Positions 1-4,839 of a stretch of 6,765 nt of DNA are shown here, piece by piece. The stretch's first letter is position 1, and the number at the start of each line of letters is the position of its first letter. Below the pieces are notes generated by a model, which saw only the letters and a list, made by a program, of their open reading frames with translations, was not told the DNA's origin and did no database searches. The DNA is from an uncultured Clostridia bacterium (GTDB lineage Bacteria; Bacillota; Clostridia; Christensenellales; Aristaeellaceae). The translations under genes and the position numbers were made by a program. Location: NCBI GenBank assembly GCA_946615495.1, contig CAMOHY010000121.1, positions 1 to 6,765 of the forward strand. Reading direction: 5' to 3'.

Positions 1-910
1 CCTTTTCTTCGCGGGGCGTCAGGGTATCCAGCACGTCCCAAAGCTGTTCCTTCATTAAGGCGTGGGAAGCGGCTTCCGCGGGGGCCAGCGCGGTTTCATC
101 CTCCAGGAAGTCGCCCAGATGGCTGTCCTCCTCTTCGCCGATAGGGGTTTCCAGGCTTACGGGCTCCTGCGCGATCTTAATGATTTCCCGCACCTTGGAT
201 TCGCTGATGCCCATGGCCTTCGCGATCTCATCGGGGGTAGGCTCCCGGCCGTATTCCTGCAAAAGCTGGCGGGAGACCCGGATGAGCTTATTGATGGTTT
301 CCACCATATGAACGGGGATGCGGATGGTGCGCGCCTGGTCGGCGATAGCGCGGGTGATGGCCTGGCGGATCCACCAGGTGGCATAGGTGGAAAACTTATA
401 GCCCTTGCGGTAGTCAAATTTTTCCACAGCCTTGATAAGGCCCAAATTGCCCTCCTGAATCAAATCCAAAAACAGCATGCCGCGGCCCACATAACGCTTG
501 GCAATGGAAACGACCAAGCGCAAATTGGCTTCCGCCAGCTTTTTCTTCGCTTCCTCATCGCCCTGCTCCATGCGCTTGGCGATTTCGATTTCTTCCTCAG
601 CGGTCAAAAGCGGCACGCGGCCGATTTCCTTTAAATACATCCTGACCGGGTCGTCGATGCTGATGCCCTCCGGCATCAGGTCCAAATCCTCCGGAAGCGG
701 CTCCGGCTGGGGCACCACGGTCTCCGCGTCGCGGGTAACGGCCACGCCCATGGCTTCAAAGGTTTCCAAAATATTATCGAATTGTTCCGGGTCAATTTCA
801 TATTGAGAAAGCTTGGAAATAATTTCGTCGTAGGTTAGTACGCCCTTGCTTTTTCCCAATTCATAAAGTTCATTCAGCTTTGCCTGCTTTGCGTCGATCT
901 GCGTGCTCAA
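1..910 (-). CDS. rpoD: RNA polymerase primary sigma factor (RpoD/SigA), 3' end cut off by the window edge
   Basis: This is the housekeeping sigma factor, which directs RNA polymerase to -10/-35 promoters. 303 codons are visible. Residues 1-60 resemble the short N-terminal domain (region 1.1) of Firmicute SigA. Region 1.2 starts at DPVRMYLKEIGRVPLLT (87-103). Regions 2.1-2.4 span about 127-200 and include RLVVSIAKRYVGRG, the core-binding segment LDLIQEGNLGLIKAVEKFD, and the -10 recognition and melting segment KFSTYATWWIRQAITRAIAD. Region 3 follows to about 270 (REPTPDEIAKAMGIS, then EPVSLETPIGEEEDSHLGDFL). Region 4, which reads the -35 element, has only begun (LDTLTPREE) at position 1, so roughly 60 residues are missing. 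There is no large non-conserved insert between regions 1.2 and 2.1, as in Gram-positive SigA. The start is a TTG placed 8 nt after AGGAG. An in-frame GTG further up overlaps that ribosome site and is less likely. It lies 22 nt downstream of dnaG and is almost certainly co-transcribed with it. Confidence 0.97.
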   Translation of the reverse strand, partial: MSTQIDAKQAKLNELYELGKSKGVLTYDEIISKLSQYEIDPEQFDNILETFEAMGVAVTRDAETVVPQPEPLPEDLDLMPEGISIDDPVRMYLKEIGRVPLLTAEEEIEIAKRMEQGDEEAKKKLAEANLRLVVSIAKRYVGRGMLFLDLIQEGNLGLIKAVEKFDYRKGYKFSTYATWWIRQAITRAIADQARTIRIPVHMVETINKLIRVSRQLLQEYGREPTPDEIAKAMGISESKVREIIKIAQEPVSLETPIGEEEDSHLGDFLEDETALAPAEAASHALMKEQLWDVLDTLTPREEK

Positions 911-918
911 TGGCTCCA

Positions 919-923
919 CTCCT
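919..923 (-). promoter_or_regulatory. Ribosome binding site fixing the TTG start of rpoD
   Basis: On the minus strand AGGAG lies within GAGAGGAG, in the 22-nt gap after the dnaG stop. An 8-nt spacer leads to TTG at 910. There is no ATG in frame nearby, and the upstream GTG overlaps this site. Confidence 0.75.
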
Positions 924-932
924 CTCTTACCG

Positions 933-2696
933 TCAGCGCCCCTGCTGTTTCAGCCGAGCCAATTCTTTGGAAAGGGACGAGACCTCCTTTAATGCTTCCG
1001 CGCGCTTTTCGGCTGTGCCGGCGGTGCGCATCAAGTCGGTCATCGTGTTGATTTCTTGCTGTAAATGCTGTATTTGTAAATTTCGCAGGCAATCGCCGGC
1101 AATCGCCGCCGCCCTCTCCCGCTCCGAATCCGTGAGCATGGAGAACGTTTCTCCCGCCGCCTGGCGCATTTCGTCCCCCGCGTCGGGATCGGAAATGATT
1201 TGCGCGGGAGCCTCGCCGGCCAGCAGGCGGGCGGCGATCTGTTTAAAAATGGGCTGAGAAAAGTCCGTTTCTTTTACCATTCCGGCAGGAAGCGAACCGG
1301 TTGCCAGCAGGGCCAGGAGCGTTTGCTCCGTGCGGTAGCCCTCCGGAAAACGGGAACGCTTTGTCTGTATTGTTTCCCGTGAAGGGGAAGAATTATTCTG
1401 CGCTTGGGCAGCAGCGGACGAAACGCCAATCTGCGCCAGCAGCACTTCTCTGGAAAAGCCGGTTTGCACGTTCAGCAGCTCCAGGTAATTTTCCAGGTCC
1501 ACCGGGTCTTTTACCTTTTTCAGCAGCTCCGCGCAGGCCTTGGCGTATTCGGACCGGCCTTCCTGAGTTTCCAGGTCGTATTGGCGGCGCAGGCGCTGCA
1601 TCCGGTAGGAAACGGCGGTTAAAGGCCGCAGCGCCTGGAAAGCCTCCAGGCCGCGCTGGCGGATGAATTCATCCGGGTCCAGCCCGTCCGGAAAGTAAAG
1701 CACCTTGGCGGGCACGCCCTCCGCTTCCAGAATATCCAATCCCCGCTCAATGGCGTGCTGCCCGGCTTCGTCTCCATCGTAGGCCAGATGCACCTCCGGC
1801 GCGTAACGCTTGAGCAGCCTGGCCTGCTCGTTGGTAAGGGCGGTGCCCAAGGTGGCCACGGCGCCGGTGACGCCCGCCTGGGAAATGGCCACCACATCCA
1901 TGTACCCTTCCACCAGGATGATGCGCTTTAAATCGCGTATTTTCCGAATCAGGTTGATGGCGTACACGCCCTTGCGCTTATTGAACACCGGCGTATCGGA
2001 GGTGTTCAGATACTTGGGCTTTACGTCGTTCATGGCCCGCCCGCCAAAGCCCAGCACATGATTGTATTGGTCGATGATGGGAAACATGGCCCGGCTGCGG
2101 AACATATCATAGGCGCTGTCGCCCTTTACCACGGTGAGCCCCGCCAGGCCAAGCTCTTCTTTGGTGTATCCCTTTTCTTCCAAATAGGAAGTGAGATCGT
2201 CCCACTTTTCGGAGGAAGCGCCCAGGCCGAAGCGGCGGATAACGCCATCATCCAGCCCGCGGCCATGCAGGTAATCCAGCACGCGCTTTCCTTCGGGCTG
2301 CCACAGCCGGTCGTGGTAAAACCGGGCGGCCTCCCGGTTGGCATTCAGCAGCCTTTCCCGCTGGCTGCGGCGGCGCTCCCAATCCGGGTCCTCCTGCATT
2401 TCCGGCAAGGCCATATGGATTCTGTCCGCCAGCAGCTTCACCGCTTCCAGATAGGAAACGCGCTCCATTTCCATAACGAACTGGACTACGTTTCCCCCGG
2501 CCTTGCAGCCGAAGCAATAATACAGGTTCAATTCCGGGTTCACAGAGAAGGAAGGAGTTTTTTCGTTGTGAAACGGACAAAGCCCCCAATACCGGCGGCC
2601 ATCCTTTTTCAGCGTCAGGTAGCTGGACACGACAGAAACGATGTCCGTTCGGGCGTACAGTTCATCCAACCACGCCGATGGCAACCGACCTGCCAA
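933..2696 (-). CDS. dnaG: DNA primase DnaG
   Basis: DnaG lays down RNA primers for lagging-strand synthesis and replication initiation, working with the replicative helicase. The protein has 587 residues, usual for bacterial primases (about 580-620). The N-terminal CHC2 zinc-binding domain shows all four ligands: C40 and H43 in CPFHNEKTPSFSV, and C61 and C64 in YYCFGCKAGGN. The catalytic core follows, with FGLGA at 156-160, SRAMFPI at 201-207 and KPKYLN at 226-231. The Toprim domain carries VEGYMDV (catalytic E263), ATLGTALT (281-288) and AYDGDEAG (metal-binding D307 and D309). A low-complexity linker at about 426-445 (rich in Ala, Gln, Ser and Asn) leads into a C-terminal helicase-interacting domain ending in a charged helix. 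The TTG start at 2696 has an excellent Shine-Dalgarno. The 86-nt gap after dgt contains no obvious terminator, and rpoD follows after 22 nt. Nothing is missing or frameshifted. Confidence 0.98.
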   Translation of the reverse strand: MAGRLPSAWLDELYARTDIVSVVSSYLTLKKDGRRYWGLCPFHNEKTPSFSVNPELNLYYCFGCKAGGNVVQFVMEMERVSYLEAVKLLADRIHMALPEMQEDPDWERRRSQRERLLNANREAARFYHDRLWQPEGKRVLDYLHGRGLDDGVIRRFGLGASSEKWDDLTSYLEEKGYTKEELGLAGLTVVKGDSAYDMFRSRAMFPIIDQYNHVLGFGGRAMNDVKPKYLNTSDTPVFNKRKGVYAINLIRKIRDLKRIILVEGYMDVVAISQAGVTGAVATLGTALTNEQARLLKRYAPEVHLAYDGDEAGQHAIERGLDILEAEGVPAKVLYFPDGLDPDEFIRQRGLEAFQALRPLTAVSYRMQRLRRQYDLETQEGRSEYAKACAELLKKVKDPVDLENYLELLNVQTGFSREVLLAQIGVSSAAAQAQNNSSPSRETIQTKRSRFPEGYRTEQTLLALLATGSLPAGMVKETDFSQPIFKQIAARLLAGEAPAQIISDPDAGDEMRQAAGETFSMLTDSERERAAAIAGDCLRNLQIQHLQQEINTMTDLMRTAGTAEKRAEALKEVSSLSKELARLKQQGR

Positions 2697-2705
2697 ATCC
2701 GCTCT

Positions 2706-2713
2706 CCTCCTTT
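2706..2713 (-). promoter_or_regulatory. Strong ribosome binding site for the TTG start of dnaG
   Basis: The minus strand reads AAAGGAGG, a near-perfect Shine-Dalgarno, 9 nt upstream of TTG at 2696. The spacing selects this TTG over TTG codons further into the gene. Confidence 0.8.
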
Positions 2714-2735
2714 CTTACCCTCTGCATGTGCTATG

Positions 2736-2765
2736 ATTCGAGATGAAACCCGGATTTCCTGCCAA
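2736..2765 (-). promoter_or_regulatory. Weak candidate promoter in front of dnaG-rpoD
   Basis: In the 86-nt gap between dgt and dnaG the minus strand has TTGGCA (2760-2765, 5 of 6 to the -35 consensus). After an 18-nt spacer comes TCGAAT (2736-2741, 4 of 6 to the -10 consensus). It could give dnaG-rpoD some transcription independent of dgt. The -10 is poor and a match of this quality can arise by chance. No terminator hairpin is visible in the gap, so readthrough from dgt is expected as well. Confidence 0.25.
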
Positions 2766-2783
2766 AAATGATAATTTTCGCGC

Positions 2784-3785
2784 TTAAAATACTGGAAAAG
2801 ATGCAGGAACAAACAAATTTTGGTAAGTTCTGATCGCGTAACGATCGGTCATGCAAGCCAGAAAATCCGTCACGGCCCGTTCCGTGCCGTCCCGATAGGC
2901 GATTTGCACATATTCCAAAGGCATTTTTCCGGGATGCTCCATATAATATTCAAACAGGGTCACGATCACATGATCGCATTTTTCTTCCTCGGCCCGCCGC
3001 CATTCATCCAGATACACGCGCTCAAAGAGAAATTTTCGCATTTCATCGCTGGCTTCCTGAATGGGAGCGCTCATTTTTAAGTGCGGCTGGTCTTTGCTTT
3101 CGCGCACGATATCCGTTATCATGGTATCGATGCGCTGGCCGTGGGTTTCCCCCAGCACGCGGATGAGCTCGTGGGGAATTTCAAATTCCTTCAGCACGCC
3201 CGCGCGAATGGCGTCGTCAATATCATGGTTGATGTAGGCGATGCGGTCCGCCCGCGCCACGCATTCTCCTTCCAGCGTTTCGGGCTTTAATTGCCCGGAA
3301 TGCTTGAGGATGCCGTCCCGCACCTCCCAGGTAAGGTTCAAGCCCTCTCCGCCTTCCAGCACTTCCACCACGCGCAGGCTTTGCTCGTTGTGCCGAAAGC
3401 CGCTTTGCGTAATGCGGTTCAAAGACCTTTCCCCGCTGTGGCCAAAGGGAGTATGGCCCAAATCGTGGCCCAGGGCGATGGCCTCCGTCAAATCCTCGTT
3501 CAGGCGCATGGCCCGCGCCAGCGTGCGCGCCACCTGCGCCACCTCCAGGGTGTGGGTAAGCCTGGTGCGGTAATGGTCGCCCTCCGGCGCGATGAACACC
3601 TGGGTTTTGAATTTCAGGCGGCGAAAGCTTTTGCAGTGCAAAATCCTATCCCTGTCCCGCTGGAATTCCGTGCGCATAGGACAGGGCTTCATAGGCTTGT
3701 CCCTGCCTCTTGTATCCGCGCTGCAAACGGCCAAAGGCGAAAGAAATTCTTTTTCCCGCGCCTCCAGTTCTTCCCGAATGGTCAT
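2784..3785 (-). CDS. dgt: dGTPase-family HD-domain triphosphohydrolase
   Basis: This belongs to the deoxyguanosinetriphosphate triphosphohydrolase-like branch of the HD superfamily. These cytosolic metal enzymes split dNTPs to the nucleoside and triphosphate, and so adjust dNTP pools. The substrate preference of this member cannot be read from sequence. From the ATG at 3785 it has 333 residues, usual for the short Firmicute form. The metal-binding HD set is complete: H78 in TRLTHTLEVAQVA, H107-D108 in ALGHDLGHTPFGHSGE, and D188 in YINHDIDDAI. Other family blocks are RTEFQRDRDRILHCKSFRRLKFKT (39-62, given as two joined blocks), FRHNEQSLRVVE (130-141) and the C-terminal LACMTDRYA. The same frame stays open upstream to 4019, but that part crosses a terminator and matches no family member. 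ATG 3785 lies 7 nt after AAGGGGG and just downstream of a candidate extended -10. dnaG follows after 86 nt, an arrangement common in Firmicutes. Confidence 0.93.
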   Translation of the reverse strand: MTIREELEAREKEFLSPLAVCSADTRGRDKPMKPCPMRTEFQRDRDRILHCKSFRRLKFKTQVFIAPEGDHYRTRLTHTLEVAQVARTLARAMRLNEDLTEAIALGHDLGHTPFGHSGERSLNRITQSGFRHNEQSLRVVEVLEGGEGLNLTWEVRDGILKHSGQLKPETLEGECVARADRIAYINHDIDDAIRAGVLKEFEIPHELIRVLGETHGQRIDTMITDIVRESKDQPHLKMSAPIQEASDEMRKFLFERVYLDEWRRAEEEKCDHVIVTLFEYYMEHPGKMPLEYVQIAYRDGTERAVTDFLACMTDRYAIRTYQNLFVPASFPVF

Positions 3786-3792
3786 GCCGCAT

Positions 3793-3799
3793 CCCCCTT
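3793..3799 (-). promoter_or_regulatory. Ribosome binding site choosing ATG 3785 for dgt
   Basis: The minus strand reads AAGGGGG with a 7-nt spacer to ATG 3785. It is a moderate Shine-Dalgarno, but it favours this start over the open frame that continues upstream. Confidence 0.55.
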
Positions 3800-3811
3800 C
3801 CCCGATGTTGT

Positions 3812-3820
3812 AATATACCA
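3812..3820 (-). promoter_or_regulatory. Candidate extended -10 promoter of dgt
   Basis: The minus strand reads TGGTATATT, a TGn extended -10 (TATATT at 3812-3817). No good -35 is present at 16-18 nt, which extended -10 promoters can tolerate. Transcription would begin near 3805, giving a leader of about 20 nt that includes the dgt ribosome site. It lies downstream of the terminator at 3896-3922, so it would allow dgt expression even when upstream transcripts stop. The perfect palindrome GGAATTATTCC (3829-3839) sits in the -35 region. Confidence 0.4.
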
Positions 3821-3895
3821 CGCGGCGGGGAATTATTCCTTTTTCTTCCCGCTTAAATTGTAAGAAATTTCTGGATTCGCCATCAATCCGGCATG

Positions 3896-3922
3896 AAAAA
3901 AAGCCGGCGCTTGCTCCGGCTT
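3896..3922 (-). terminator. Intrinsic (Rho-independent) terminator upstream of dgt
   Basis: On the minus strand AAGCCGG (3916-3922) and CCGGCTT (3901-3907) form a perfect 7-bp GC-rich stem around an 8-nt loop. The 3' arm plus downstream bases give seven consecutive T residues (3896-3902). This is a textbook intrinsic terminator acting on minus-strand transcripts. It lies between the thioesterase and dgt and ends the small RNA element described here. No other clear terminator follows the thioesterase, so it may also end the mnmG-thioesterase message. Confidence 0.85.
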
Positions 3923-4008
3923 CACAGCTGTTGGGGTTAAAATAGGATGGCTTTGTCCACTGCGCCATTCGCATGCCGCAGGGTTGGAAGAAGGACGAAA
4001 GCCATCCC
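3896..4008 (-). ncRNA. Candidate structured small RNA or attenuator leader, family unknown
   Basis: The predicted transcript is about 113 nt, from a start near 4008 to the terminator T-run. The 5' end makes a long hairpin. GGATGGCTTT (3998-4007) pairs perfectly with AAAGCCATCC (3945-3954). After one unpaired C, GTCC (3993-3996) pairs with GGAC (3955-3958). An asymmetric pyrimidine-rich internal loop of 11 nt (3982-3992) faces a single T (3959). CTGCG (3977-3981) then pairs with CGCAG (3960-3964), and inside that CAT-GCGA-ATG closes with a GNRA-type GCGA loop. About 22 unpaired A/C-rich bases lead to the terminator. The GNRA loop, promoter and terminator all agree on the minus strand. I do not recognise it as SRP RNA, 6S RNA, a T-box or any riboswitch I can recall. 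It could be a free small RNA, or a leader controlling readthrough into dgt. Confidence 0.6.
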
Positions 4009-4014
4009 ACCTTC

Positions 4015-4043
4015 ACCATATCACGCTTTCCTTTTTATGGCAA
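4015..4043 (-). promoter_or_regulatory. Near-consensus sigma-A promoter of the small RNA element
   Basis: On the minus strand TTGCCA (4038-4043, 5 of 6 to TTGACA) and TATGGT (4015-4020, 4 of 6 to TATAAT) are separated by exactly 17 nt. The expected start at about 4008 falls at the first bases of the long hairpin, which supports the promoter and the RNA jointly. Confidence 0.6.
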
Positions 4044-4101
4044 GTTCTAATTCTGAATGACTTGATAAATTCTCGTCATATTTTGCAGGAAAAATGATGG
4101 T

Positions 4102-4836
4102 TTATGTTCTTTCCTTCAGCTTACCGCCAAGCTCAAAATGCAGCTTCTCTTCATGATAGCCGGCCACCCGGTAATTTAGACCGCTGACGGCGGTGTGCAG
4201 GGTCATTTCCTGGTCCGGCCGCACCTCGGCGTCGTAATTAACGATGATGGTTTCCATGCAGTATTTCTGCATCATTTCCACACCCAGCGCGTCGCAGGCC
4301 CAGTCTGCGTAGCGGGTGTTGTTGACGTGCTGGTTTACGTCCAAATCAAAGTACACCGGCTTGCGCCAGGAGAGCTTTTCTTCCCCCTCCACCATGTCCA
4401 CCGTGGCGGGCAGGCCGATGGGCACAGGCAAATCAGAATTGTCCGGCAGCACCTTGGCTACCTCGCCCGGCGGCAGCATGCGGCGGCTGGCAATGTCCAG
4501 CAGCGCCCACAGCGTGGCCGCGCAGCCCAGCACCCGGCCTCCTTCATCCCGGAAAAAATAATACCGGGGAAAGAACCAGCGGCGGTTGGCGGTTGGGAAA
4601 GTTTCGGCGGTAATCCGATCGCCCATCTTGGGATATTTGTCCATGTGGATTTCGCAGCGGGAAAGCACCCACACGATGTTGTTTTGAATCAGCGTGTTCC
4701 GGCCGCAGCCCAGCAAATCGGAATGGGTGCCGGACAATTCCTGCATGGTCTGCATGATGGCGCTGGGCCGCCAGGCGCCCGTAAAATCGCAGTCGCAGGT
4801 GCGCAGAACAAACTCTTCCTGATACGTTTTATACAT
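4102..4836 (-). CDS. Acyl-ACP thioesterase (FatA/FatB-like, double hotdog fold)
   Basis: This enzyme would hydrolyse acyl-acyl carrier protein to release free fatty acid in the cytoplasm. The 244 residues match bacterial members of the acyl-ACP thioesterase family, which have two hotdog domains. The N-terminal hotdog covers about 1-130, with MQELSGTHSDLLG (31-43), NNIVWVLSRCEIHMDKYPKMGD (52-73, given as one block by position) and TANRRWFFPRYY (82-93). The C-terminal hotdog holds YFDLDVNQHVNNTRYADW (162-179). There D166, N168 and H170 match the D-x-N-x-H catalytic pattern known from plant FatB. Chain-length preference cannot be inferred. The ATG lies 3 nt after the mnmG stop, and its GGAGG ribosome site sits inside the last mnmG codons, so the two are probably co-transcribed and translationally coupled. 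No signal peptide or membrane segment is visible. The closest alternative is a related 4-hydroxybenzoyl-CoA-type hotdog enzyme, but the two-domain length argues against it. Confidence 0.9.
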   Translation of the reverse strand: MYKTYQEEFVLRTCDCDFTGAWRPSAIMQTMQELSGTHSDLLGCGRNTLIQNNIVWVLSRCEIHMDKYPKMGDRITAETFPTANRRWFFPRYYFFRDEGGRVLGCAATLWALLDIASRRMLPPGEVAKVLPDNSDLPVPIGLPATVDMVEGEEKLSWRKPVYFDLDVNQHVNNTRYADWACDALGVEMMQKYCMETIIVNYDAEVRPDQEMTLHTAVSGLNYRVAGYHEEKLHFELGGKLKERT

Positions 4837-4839
4837 GCG

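Noticed and set aside
2740..2760. Small hairpin GAAA-loop-TTTC between dgt and dnaG as a possible terminator
   Set aside because: It has only about four A-T-rich pairs and no T-run on the minus strand, so it is too weak to call.
3945..4007. The same hairpin read as a plus-strand RNA
   Set aside because: The stems are symmetrical, but the plus strand has no matching promoter or terminator. The loop reads TCGC there and not a GNRA type.
3786..4019. A 78-codon upstream extension of the dgt reading frame
   Set aside because: The frame is open but runs through the hairpin and the intrinsic terminator, has no family similarity at its N-terminus, and is replaced by a well-placed ATG with a ribosome site at 3785.
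4044..4101. A terminator directly after the thioesterase stop
   Set aside because: The 58 nt between the stop and the -35 of the small RNA promoter contain no GC-rich inverted repeat followed by a T-run.
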